Notes under the pieces: model-generated
What the model was told of the DNA's origin: nothing
Seen by the model: the letters and a program-made list of their open reading frames with translations, nothing else
Databases searched by the model: none
Program-made: the position numbers and the translations under genes
Shown: one piece after another, positions 7,016-14,253 of the stretch
How the letters are laid out: each line of letters begins with the position of its first letter
How positions within the stretch are numbered: position 1 is the first letter of the stretch
Assembly (NCBI RefSeq): GCF_900111495.1
Contig: NZ_FOIU01000002.1
Span: 744,001 to 808,000, forward strand
Length of the DNA: 64,000 nt
Direction: 5' to 3'
From: Chryseobacterium wanjuense
Lineage (GTDB): Bacteria > Bacteroidota > Bacteroidia > Flavobacteriales > Weeksellaceae

Positions 7016-7678
7016 TTATATAATACCAATGTCTTTACATATGACAATCAGCTCAATATTATTTTTGGCGCCGAGTTCAAAACGAAGATCATTTAATCTT
7101 TTTTCTATGGCACTTCTGCTATCCGGAGTTATTTTATTTTCTTTGAAGAACTTTTCAATTTCACTTTGTTTCCACCCTTTGGCAAGGAGTTCAATAAGAG
7201 TGACATCATATTCTGTAAACTCAAAAGAATTGTTCCGGATAGAATTTAAAATCTCTTGTGGAATGACGACTTCACCAGAAAAAACCTTTCTGATAGTATT
7301 TCTGAGATCTTTACCGTCATTTCTACCTTTGCTTACAAACCCATTGATATTGTGGGTTTTAAAAAGATCATTAATTATTTTGGGTTTCTTTTCTATGGAG
7401 AAGGCGATAACTTTCAAATTCGGCTGAATTTTTTTAGCCTCTTCAATTAATTTTTGTCCGGAATTGATTTTCTGATCTATATGATCTTTATCAAAGGAAA
7501 GGTCTGTAATTAACAAGTCATAAGAAACGTTGTTCGTAGCTGCGGTTTTTATTTTTTGCAATGCATCATCACAATAATTCACAAAATCAAAATTCTGAAT
7601 CTGTAATTCGGCAAGGGTATTCACGACGCCTAAATTTCTGACTTCGTGATCTTCGGCTATCAGGACTTTTTTAAACAT
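7016..7678 (-). CDS. response regulator, REC + LuxR-type HTH
   Basis: This 220-aa cytoplasmic transcription regulator has a receiver domain at about residues 1-125: acidic pocket E9-D10, phospho-acceptor Asp59 in LLITDLSFD, and conserved Lys in FVSKG. The C-terminal HTH at about 150-215 contains FTEYDVTLIELLAKGWKQSE and later KRLNDLRFELGAKNNIELIV, the GerE/LuxR layout. The insert KENKITPDSRSAI lengthens the HTH turn compared with NarL. Its start overlaps the end of the kinase gene by 8 bp, so kinase and regulator are translationally coupled. It is the natural candidate for binding the two TTACGGAAAACCGTAA palindromes that flank the pair. Confidence 0.9.
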   Translation of the reverse strand: MFKKVLIAEDHEVRNLGVVNTLAELQIQNFDFVNYCDDALQKIKTAATNNVSYDLLITDLSFDKDHIDQKINSGQKLIEEAKKIQPNLKVIAFSIEKKPKIINDLFKTHNINGFVSKGRNDGKDLRNTIRKVFSGEVVIPQEILNSIRNNSFEFTEYDVTLIELLAKGWKQSEIEKFFKENKITPDSRSAIEKRLNDLRFELGAKNNIELIVICKDIGII

Positions 7679-9344
7679 ATTTCGATTGTATTGGTATGGT
7701 TATTTGAATAATTAATCCACCTTTAGGATTTTTTTCAAAAATAATATCTCCTCCAATGCTTTCAATACGGTTTTCCGTATTACGAATCCCTGTTCCTTTG
7801 TGCAGGTCTGAATCATTAATTCCTACACCATTGTCTGTATATCTTATTTTTAAATTGTCATTGTCCTTTTCAAATCTTACGGAAGCTAATTTTGCCTGAC
7901 TGTGTTTTTTCATGTTCACAAGAATCTCCCTTAAGATATAGTAAAGCTCAAGCTGGGTGTTATACGAAATATTTTCCCAGATACTTTCTTTGTATCCTAC
8001 CGGTAAAACTTTTTGCTGATCGGAAGAATAAGACATAATCATATTGATAAAGCGCATCGCAAAATCTTCCTCTACAATATTTTCATGAGAAATATCTCTG
8101 GATTCTTCATACATTTTCTCAATATCGTTAAGAATTCTTGTTTTATCCATTTCAGGATTATTTTGAACATCAATCATCATATGATACAGTCCATTAGCCA
8201 CTACATCATGCACTTTCTTGGATATTTTAAGCTGGGTGTTTTTGACTTCGAGTTCTTTTTCTTGTTTTAGTTGTATTTGTCTTTTGCGGTACCAGAAGAA
8301 CCCAACAATTAAGAGAATAACCAAAAAACCTAATATGAAATTTTTTCTTGCTTGTTGAATTTCATTATCTGCTTTTAGTTTCTCTCCTTTAGCCCTTTCA
8401 CCTTCCAAGTCATATCGGAAAAAAGCAAATTGGTTTTTATCATTATTTCTGGCTGTTTGAAGGCTATCATTGATAAAATTAAATTTTTGAAAATACTGCA
8501 AATAATTTTTAGGATCTAGAAAAATAATTCGTTGTAAGGCTAGAATTTGATCATCAGGACTTTTATTTACAGATGCTACTTGAAACATTTTTTTTGCAAA
8601 ACTTAGAGAAAGGCTTTTATCTTTATCTAAATAATAAGTTGATAAAGTTTCAAAACTTGAATTTAATCCGTCGCCAATATTTTCTTTTTTTCTTATCTCT
8701 AAAGCTTTATTGAATTCGGGTAGTGGATTATAATTTTTGTTATAAAGATATTTAGCTTTAGCTAAATTGTTTAATGCTCTAGAATAGTCGTCCTTGTTTT
8801 GTGAAAGAATTGCTTTTTCTAAATATTGTATGGCTTCTTTATACTTGCCTTGAGTAGTTAATATGTCGCCAATATTATTATAATAGATATACTTTTTTTC
8901 TTTATCAACAGCCGTATTTATTGCTTTAATATAGAATCCAACAGATTTATCATAATATTTTAAATAGTTGGAGGCTATACCTAAATTATTGTAGTTTGCG
9001 GCTAATGTCCTTAGTACATTACTATCTTTTTTTAGTTTAATATACTTATTTGCTTCTAAAGAAGATTCAATCCCTCCTAAAAAATCTCCATTTTCAGTTT
9101 GTATTATTCCCATATTAACTAAAGAGCGACCTGCACCTAAAGAATCATTATCTTTTAAAAATTCGTTTTTAGCTAGATTAAAATAATAGAAAGCAGAATC
9201 TGGAATTTTCCTATCCTTAAACAATTTTGCCCTTTCAAGATAAGGATTAGTGGAAAGAGTTGAAGGCCTAGAATATTTAGTCTTATTTTCTTTATTACAA
9301 GAATTTATAAGAACTAATAAAATTATTAGTAATAAATTTTTCAT
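7671..9344 (-). CDS. TPR-containing lipoprotein sensor histidine kinase
   Basis: This 557-aa kinase begins with a lipoprotein signal (Cys16 in LINSC). Tetratricopeptide-like helical repeats follow (about 35-295), with A/G/L patterns such as YNNLGIASNYLKYYDKSVGF. There is one transmembrane helix (336-352), a short coiled coil, then a NarL-type kinase core. The H-box is KKVHDVVANGL with His379. The ATP lobe has an N-box REILVNMKKH (472-481), a G1 box DNGVGI (504-509) and a G2 box GTGIRNTENR (517-526). The TPR part probably senses a periplasmic protein or peptide. The ATG at 9344 is chosen over an in-frame start at 9365 because only it gives a clean lipoprotein signal. Confidence 0.9.
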   Translation of the reverse strand: MKNLLLIILLVLINSCNKENKTKYSRPSTLSTNPYLERAKLFKDRKIPDSAFYYFNLAKNEFLKDNDSLGAGRSLVNMGIIQTENGDFLGGIESSLEANKYIKLKKDSNVLRTLAANYNNLGIASNYLKYYDKSVGFYIKAINTAVDKEKKYIYYNNIGDILTTQGKYKEAIQYLEKAILSQNKDDYSRALNNLAKAKYLYNKNYNPLPEFNKALEIRKKENIGDGLNSSFETLSTYYLDKDKSLSLSFAKKMFQVASVNKSPDDQILALQRIIFLDPKNYLQYFQKFNFINDSLQTARNNDKNQFAFFRYDLEGERAKGEKLKADNEIQQARKNFILGFLVILLIVGFFWYRKRQIQLKQEKELEVKNTQLKISKKVHDVVANGLYHMMIDVQNNPEMDKTRILNDIEKMYEESRDISHENIVEEDFAMRFINMIMSYSSDQQKVLPVGYKESIWENISYNTQLELYYILREILVNMKKHSQAKLASVRFEKDNDNLKIRYTDNGVGINDSDLHKGTGIRNTENRIESIGGDIIFEKNPKGGLIIQITIPIQSKYV

Positions 9345-9370
9345 GGTGGATAGTTTTGAATGCAAAATAA

Positions 9371-9402
9371 TAAAAAAGAGCAGATTTATGCAATCTGCCC
9401 TT
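9371..9402 (-). terminator. terminator between the 68-aa gene and the kinase gene
   Basis: On the minus strand AAGGGCAGATT / AATCTGCTCTT (one G-T wobble, loop GCATA) is followed by a T-rich run. It partly insulates the kinase/regulator pair from the small upstream gene. Confidence 0.65.
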
Positions 9403-9409
9403 ATTGTTT

Positions 9410-9616
9410 TTACGGATTTGTAAAAGGAGGGGGAGTTTGTCCCGTATTTCCTCCTACTGGTCCACCGTCTTCACCAGTTCCCGTCCCCGGATCGGTACTG
9501 CCTCCCGGATCTGCCAATTGAGTTGTTACCTGTCCGTTATTATCGTTGTTACATGATGTATTTGCATTATTATTCCCGAATGCTAGTGCGATTAGCATCA
9601 ATATTAAGTCTAACAT
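9410..9616 (-). CDS. 68-aa hypothetical protein with hydrophobic start and Gly/Pro/Asp-rich tail
   Basis: The protein begins MLDLILMLIALAFG, a short hydrophobic helix. It continues as a low-complexity tail rich in N, G, T, D and P (PGGSTDPGTGTGEDGGPVGG), ending QTPPPFTNP. The tail is acidic. The helix is too short and lacks the basic N-region of a normal signal peptide, so it may be a membrane-tethered or exported peptide. It sits directly upstream of the kinase gene on the same strand but is followed by a terminator. A role as ligand or accessory of the TPR kinase is possible but speculative. Confidence 0.5.
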   Translation of the reverse strand: MLDLILMLIALAFGNNNANTSCNNDNNGQVTTQLADPGGSTDPGTGTGEDGGPVGGNTGQTPPPFTNP

Positions 9617-9691
9617 TTTTAAAAAATTTTGAAGTTGAAATTGTTTTTCTTCCTCTCACGAAGTATTTATCGCGAGCTGTACACGTTTAAA

Positions 9692-9717
9692 AATTTCGAA
9701 GCGCTTCTTAAATTTTT
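9692..9717. promoter_or_regulatory. imperfect palindrome upstream of the 68-aa gene
   Basis: A perfect GAAGCGCTTC core (9698-9707) is flanked by AAATTT and AAATTT blocks. Together they form arms that match except for a C versus AA difference. It lies 80-100 bp upstream of the leftward 68-aa gene. It could be an operator; no family was recognised. Confidence 0.3.
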
Positions 9718-9887
9718 TGGGAAGTGAACCATCAAAAACAGAAGAGAAACATCTGCTTCCCAACCCGGAGTTTTCTTCCGTTTTATCTGGCGATTTTTGA
9801 AATCAGTTTTGTAAATTTGTTTTTGTAATGTTTTGTTTCTCACTGATTTCTATGGCAAAGATGCAACGGAAAAGCAGGCAAGGGTTA

Positions 9888-9920
9888 GAAAGTTTTTGGA
9901 AAGTTTTTGGAAAGTTTTTT
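9888..9920 (+). repeat. three tandem 11-bp repeats
   Basis: GAAAGTTTTTG occurs twice and is followed by GAAAGTTTTTT, with no gaps. The 11-bp period is about one helical turn, so the A/T tracts are phased on one face of the DNA. The array ends 10 bp before the palindrome at 9931. Confidence 0.75.
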
Positions 9921-9930
9921 CAGTGAGATG

Positions 9931-9946
9931 TTACGGAAAACCGTAA
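9931..9946. promoter_or_regulatory. palindromic operator, copy 2
   Basis: TTACGGAAAACCGTAA is identical to the site at 6933-6948. The distance from its edge to the likely -7 box of the rightward gene (TAATTTTC at 9968-9975) is 21 nt, the same as at copy 1. An ATTG lies just downstream of the palindrome in both cases. Confidence 0.6.
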
Positions 9947-9994
9947 TGCTATTGATGTAAAACGTCATAATTTTCGCACTAATAACCGTTGAAT

Positions 9995-10810
9995 ATGTCA
10001 AAATTTTTACCACAGAAAAGAAAGTTACTTGAGGAGGTTTTTCAAAAAGCCTCGAATGAGACGACTGAAACATCATTTAGTGGGATTTTAAAGTCATTGG
10101 AAAGAGATTTGTTGGATGATTTTAAAATTAATCTAAGTTATAGGTCTTTTGAAACGTATTATAAAACTATTGTAGAAAACGATGGTGATTATAATATTAA
10201 AGCGGCTATCCTTGATGATTTAAGTATTTATTTAGGATATGAGAATTTCCGAAATTTCTGTATGGATTGGAAAACTATAGAATATGCCGTTACCCAAACT
10301 TTATCTAAAATTGTTATAAACATTACTAATAAGCCCATTTTTACGATGCCAGACTTTGTTAAGAAAAATGGTTTGGGTATTATGGAAATGGTTTTTGTTT
10401 TACTCCTTGTCACGGGAGGTGTTATTTTTTCAAACGGGAAGAAAAAAGGAGATACATCATTTAACTTAGGTTTCATGTCAAATGTTAAGCCTGATGTAGA
10501 TAAAAAATATATGTATTGGAATGGCGAAAGATATATCGCAACAGACAGCAGTGATCTTGGCCCTCAAATAGAAATAGTTCCTATGAATCCAAATACATTT
10601 AGATACTTAAGAAGAATTACTCGAGAAGATACATTAACGACAGATAATGCGATGGGAAAGGTTTGGTATGATAAGAGTAATAATAATGTAGAGTTCTTTA
10701 CGAGTCCCGGGGAGCATCCTGAAAATGGTAAAACATTAAAAGACGTTTCGGAAACAATTCTGAATCATCATGCAGGATCAAACACAGACTCCCTACAAAT
10801 TGAAGAATAA
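9995..10810 (+). CDS. membrane-anchored protein of unknown function with HTH-like N-terminal domain
   Basis: This 271-aa protein has three parts. An N-terminal helical domain (1-100) contains NLSYRSFETYYKTIVEN and AAILDDLSIYLGYENFRNF. A single transmembrane helix lies at about 127-146 (GIMEMVFVLLLVTGGVIF). The periplasmic C-terminal part (147-271) starts with DKKYMYWNGERYIAT. The N-domain pattern (fold unit ending in LGYxNFxxF) recurs in Flavobacteria proteins and looks like a small DNA- or protein-binding unit; I do not know a named family. ATG 9995 is used; an upstream in-frame TTG at 9989 is unlikely. The same palindrome that precedes the eight-gene run is found 49 bp upstream. Confidence 0.75.
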   Translation: MSKFLPQKRKLLEEVFQKASNETTETSFSGILKSLERDLLDDFKINLSYRSFETYYKTIVENDGDYNIKAAILDDLSIYLGYENFRNFCMDWKTIEYAVTQTLSKIVINITNKPIFTMPDFVKKNGLGIMEMVFVLLLVTGGVIFSNGKKKGDTSFNLGFMSNVKPDVDKKYMYWNGERYIATDSSDLGPQIEIVPMNPNTFRYLRRITREDTLTTDNAMGKVWYDKSNNNVEFFTSPGEHPENGKTLKDVSETILNHHAGSNTDSLQIEE

Positions 10811-10883
10811 ACTTCTTCACAATAATTTAAAATTCAATTAAAACGATTCACCTAATATTCCTTTAATTTCGTTCTTTTTTAAG

Positions 10884-12671
10884 ATGAATAAAGGAATATT
10901 CTCATTTTTACTGCTTATTTTCTCGCTGTTTTCGGCTCAAAAACCGGTGCAAATTGCATTTCTTTCGGATGTGCATTTTCAGGATTTGTATGGAAGCTTT
11001 TCGGATAATGATTTTAAAGGAATTATCAATCCCAAAACCGGAAAACCAACGATTCTGAGAACGATGGATTCTCAATTGCATTCCACCAGAATTTTTAATG
11101 AAAATTATTTTGCCTTCCTCAAAGCATTGGATGATATCGCTGCCAAAGGAATCAAAATTGTTGCCATGCCCGGCGATTTTTCGGATGACGGACAAGCGTA
11201 TAATCTTCGCGGATTGCACAAAATTTTAGAAAAATATCACAAAAAGTATGGAATCGATTTTTATCTCACGACAGGAAATCACGATCCGGTTGGTCCGTTC
11301 CGACAGGATGCCGGAAAAGATGATTTTCTCGGACAGGACGGGAATCCATTGGGAATTTACAGCAAAGAAAATATCGGGAAAATCAAAAATAAAATCATCA
11401 CTAAAGACATTGCAGAATCGGGCTATCTCGAAATTTTAGATGAATTAAAAGACTTCGGGTTTTATCCGAAAAAAGAAAATCTGTTTTGGAGCACGCCTTT
11501 TGATTCAAATTCTTTTAAAAATTATTCCTACGAAAAAGCCTTGCAAAATGCCGATTATTCCAGGAGAATGTATGAAGTTGTGAAAGGGTTTTCAGTTCCA
11601 GATCTGAGTTATGTAGTAGAGCCGGTAAAAGGTGTTTGGATGATCGCCATCGACGGAAATACATACATTCCAAAAAATATAAATGAAAATCCAAATAATG
11701 CTTCAAATTATAAAGGAGCAAGCATTGGATACAATAATGTCCTGACAAATAAAAAACACCTGATCGAATGGGTGAAAAAAATTACACAGGAAGCAAAGAT
11801 TAACGGAAAAACAATCATCGCCTTTACCCATTATCCGATGATCGATTTCAATGATGGAGCCACACAAGAAATTAAAAATGTATTAGGCGAAAAAAAATGG
11901 CAGATGGAAAGAGTTCCCGAAGAGGAAGTAGCAAAAGCCTTTGCTGAAGCCGGATTACAGATTCATTTTGCCGGACATATGCACATCAACGACACAGGAA
12001 TCCGGAAATTTGGTGATAAAATGCTGTTGAATGTTCAGGTTCCATCATTGGCGGCATATCTTCCAGCATATAAAGTTTTAACGATAAAGTCTCCCAATAA
12101 GATGGAAGTTCAGACGGAAGTTTTAAATGATGTTCCGAATTTTGATGAATTATTTTCTTTGTATGAAAAAGAATATGAAGCCTTAAAAAAAGATCAAAAT
12201 AAAATTCTTTGGAATAAAGATATTTTAAAATCAAAGACGTATCATGATTTCATGCTGTTTCACTTGAAGGAATTGGTTCGATTAAGAATGATTCCCGACG
12301 ATTGGCCGAAAAGTTTCGTTGAAGAAGCAAAAGCCTTGACTGGCAAGGATTTGTTGCTATTAATTCAAAATGAAAATCAGCTGAAACAAAAAGGAATCAA
12401 TTCAGATAATTTTAAAATCTGGACTTTTGAAGACCTGCTTTTGGATGTATATAAATTCCAGTCTGCAGATGAATTGGCCAAAAGAGACATCCCCAAAGAA
12501 AGGCTGCAGCAATACCAAATACTGGAAAAAATATTTGATGAAAATCAATCAAAGGATCCGTTTATCATCAAATTAAAATATGTTTTCAAAATTCTTTCGC
12601 TGCTCTCAAACGGCGATCCGGCAGATCATTTTGAAATAGATTTGAAAAGACATTCAATAAAGAGACTATAG
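10884..12671 (+). CDS. secreted metallophosphoesterase
   Basis: This 595-aa calcineurin-like phosphoesterase has a signal peptide (about 1-18, ending FSA-QK). The metal-binding motifs appear in order: SDVHF near residue 30, PGDFSDDG near 96, TTGNHDPVG near 130, FTHYP near 315 and FAGHMHIND near 362. Together these give the D-x-H, GD, GNHD, H and GHxH set needed for a binuclear metal centre. The C-terminal 190 residues are helical and specific to this group. The substrate is not predictable (phospholipids, nucleotides and phosphate esters are all possible). The nearby PI-PLC-like gene suggests a theme of phosphodiester breakdown. It ends beside an intergenic repeat. Confidence 0.88.
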   Translation: MNKGIFSFLLLIFSLFSAQKPVQIAFLSDVHFQDLYGSFSDNDFKGIINPKTGKPTILRTMDSQLHSTRIFNENYFAFLKALDDIAAKGIKIVAMPGDFSDDGQAYNLRGLHKILEKYHKKYGIDFYLTTGNHDPVGPFRQDAGKDDFLGQDGNPLGIYSKENIGKIKNKIITKDIAESGYLEILDELKDFGFYPKKENLFWSTPFDSNSFKNYSYEKALQNADYSRRMYEVVKGFSVPDLSYVVEPVKGVWMIAIDGNTYIPKNINENPNNASNYKGASIGYNNVLTNKKHLIEWVKKITQEAKINGKTIIAFTHYPMIDFNDGATQEIKNVLGEKKWQMERVPEEEVAKAFAEAGLQIHFAGHMHINDTGIRKFGDKMLLNVQVPSLAAYLPAYKVLTIKSPNKMEVQTEVLNDVPNFDELFSLYEKEYEALKKDQNKILWNKDILKSKTYHDFMLFHLKELVRLRMIPDDWPKSFVEEAKALTGKDLLLLIQNENQLKQKGINSDNFKIWTFEDLLLDVYKFQSADELAKRDIPKERLQQYQILEKIFDENQSKDPFIIKLKYVFKILSLLSNGDPADHFEIDLKRHSIKRL

Positions 12672-12677
12672 TTTTTT

Positions 12678-12800
12678 TCTCGCAGATTTGGCGGATTACG
12701 CAGATTTTTAAACACGAATATCACAGATATTTTCACAAATAACACAAAAAAAGGTAAACATCTGTGCAAATCTGCGAGATCTGTGGGAAAGTAAAACAGA
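12678..12800. repeat. intergenic repeat family A, copy 1
   Basis: The left end TCTCGCAGATTTG (12678-12690) and the right end CAAATCTGCGAGA (12767-12779) are perfect inverted repeats. The stretch from about 12707 to 12800 (AAACACGAATATCACAGATA ... GTAAACATCTGTGCAAATCT ... CTGTGGGAAA) recurs with substitutions at 20271-20371. It lies between two genes that converge. Confidence 0.75.
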
Positions 12801-12825
12801 AAAGACTATCAATTCTGACAGCCTT
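12795..12825 (-). terminator. probable terminator of the PI-PLC-like gene
   Basis: On the minus strand AAGGCTGTCA / TGATAGTCTT (two G-T wobbles, loop GAAT) is followed by TTCTGTTTT. Confidence 0.5.
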
Positions 12826-12854
12826 CTCTTATAAATCTAATCGTAAAAAATGTT

Positions 12855-13922
12855 CTATTTTCCGTTTACAGGATTTTTTCTTTCGTAAGTATTGTTATCA
12901 AAACTAATTTTATAGTTTGACTTAAAAAGCTTGCTCGGCTGATAATAATCCGTTGTAATGACCTGCGCTCCGCTTTCCTTCGCTTTTTCAAATCTTGAGT
13001 AGTCTTCCTTTCTCGCTTCCATCGTATCTGCGTCGGCTCTGGTTCTGATAATGTAGCCCTGTTTCACCAATTCGGTGATTTTCGGACTTGGATCATTCAT
13101 GAATAAAACTGCAGATTCAGGTGTTCCCGGTGTTGAATTTGTGAAAATCATTCTTCCTTTTAAAGATGAATGATCTTTCATATACAAATCTCTGTTTTCA
13201 CTGTTGTTATCGAGTACAAACAGGAATTTTCCTTTGGCATCTTTCACTTTCGGCCAGTTTTTGTTTAAAACCGCTTCATTCAATGTTTTGTAAGAACCGC
13301 GAATGTCATCCGGCGTGATGATTTTATTTTTACCTAAATATTTTTTCAGCTCATTATCGAGATCATCAAAAAGTTTTGAAGTATAATGTTCCGGTTCTGT
13401 CCCGAATCGGTTGGCTTTTCCGTCTTTCGGTTCAAGAGTGATGAAAACCGGATCGTGATCGGGATGTGCATCAGACCATTTTTTCAGGTCTTTCAGGCAG
13501 TCTTCCAGCGTATAATACCAAGTTTGATAATCAATATCTGTGATATGAATCATTTTATATCCCGGCTTTTTCATTTTCCCTTCCGGATCGAAAGGCTGGG
13601 TTGTTTTTACCAGATCTAAAATTTTAGGATGGGCATATTTCCCGCCTTTGCTGTCTGCATACACATCTATTTCAAGGTTTCTTAATCCCAAATCCAGCTG
13701 TTGAGGTATCGGAATGTGTTCATATTGAATCCTCGGAAGAAAATTCAAAGAATCTTTTTTGGATAAATAGCTGTAAACTTCCGGAAGAATCGCCTTTTTA
13801 TAAGAGTTATGCGAACCGATCACCTGGATTTCATTAATTTTTAAATCATTCAGATTTTGTGACTGCGACCAGAAAAGGTTTAATGAAGATAAATATAAAC
13901 CGAGTAGAACTGCCTTTTTCAT
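12855..13922 (-). CDS. secreted phosphatidylinositol-specific phospholipase C-like phosphodiesterase
   Basis: This 355-aa protein has a signal peptide (1-19, FWSQSQ). It belongs to the PLC-like TIM-barrel phosphodiesterases, Ca2+-dependent PI-PLC type. The first catalytic His is in QVIGSHNSYKKA near residue 37. The metal/acid motif is GLRNLEIDVYADSKGG. The second His region is KMIHITDIDY and a later strand is PVFITLEPKD. The barrel closes with GYIIRTRADADT and AQVITTDYY. It probably acts in the periplasm or outside on phospholipid or glycan phosphodiesters. It faces the metallophosphoesterase gene across a repeat. The gap 13923-14253 upstream is AT-rich and is followed by the susC leader. Confidence 0.88.
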   Translation of the reverse strand: MKKAVLLGLYLSSLNLFWSQSQNLNDLKINEIQVIGSHNSYKKAILPEVYSYLSKKDSLNFLPRIQYEHIPIPQQLDLGLRNLEIDVYADSKGGKYAHPKILDLVKTTQPFDPEGKMKKPGYKMIHITDIDYQTWYYTLEDCLKDLKKWSDAHPDHDPVFITLEPKDGKANRFGTEPEHYTSKLFDDLDNELKKYLGKNKIITPDDIRGSYKTLNEAVLNKNWPKVKDAKGKFLFVLDNNSENRDLYMKDHSSLKGRMIFTNSTPGTPESAVLFMNDPSPKITELVKQGYIIRTRADADTMEARKEDYSRFEKAKESGAQVITTDYYQPSKLFKSNYKISFDNNTYERKNPVNGK

Positions 13923-14177
13923 TATATCAATTTTTGTAACGACGAAATTAAGGAGTCTTCTTATCAGACAGTTTACATATTATGTTAAGTGTTTTTTAAG
14001 ATTGTGTGAAGTGTTAAAAAATCAATTTTTTAAACAGTTGGTAATTAGAGGGTTAATATTTTCTCATTTTGGGATATTTATATTTTGTTGATTTTAAGAT
14101 AATACTCTGTTAAAATGATTTTGTGGTAGATCCTTTTACTTTGTATGCCGAAATAAAAACTAACGATGGGCTTAAAA

Positions 14178-14216
14178 TAAAACCACTGTTGCGGCAACAA
14201 CAGCGGCTTTTTATTA
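14178..14216 (+). promoter_or_regulatory. hairpin in the susC leader, possible attenuator
   Basis: CCaCTGTTG / CAACAGcGG with loop CGGCA is flanked by AATAAAA on the left and CTTTTTATT on the right. This gives a terminator-like hairpin with a T tract. A TACTTTG box (14136-14142) lies upstream, so the hairpin would be inside the susC leader, 38 nt before the ATG. It could terminate or attenuate transcription into susCD, or mark the end of a small leader RNA. Confidence 0.45.
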
Positions 14217-14253
14217 AGCAATGTAACGTCTTGCAATTACTTTACTTAATGAT

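Noticed and set aside
7766..7779. A third copy of the palindrome core, TACGGAAAACCGTA (minus strand), inside the kinase gene.
   Set aside because: It encodes T-E-N-R of the conserved ATP lobe (GTGIRNTENR), lacks the outer T and A of the other sites, and has no promoter at the 21-nt position. I treat it as coincidence, though an internal site cannot be excluded.
13923..14253. A riboswitch in the susC leader.
   Set aside because: No known class pattern was recognised; only a terminator-like hairpin can be supported.
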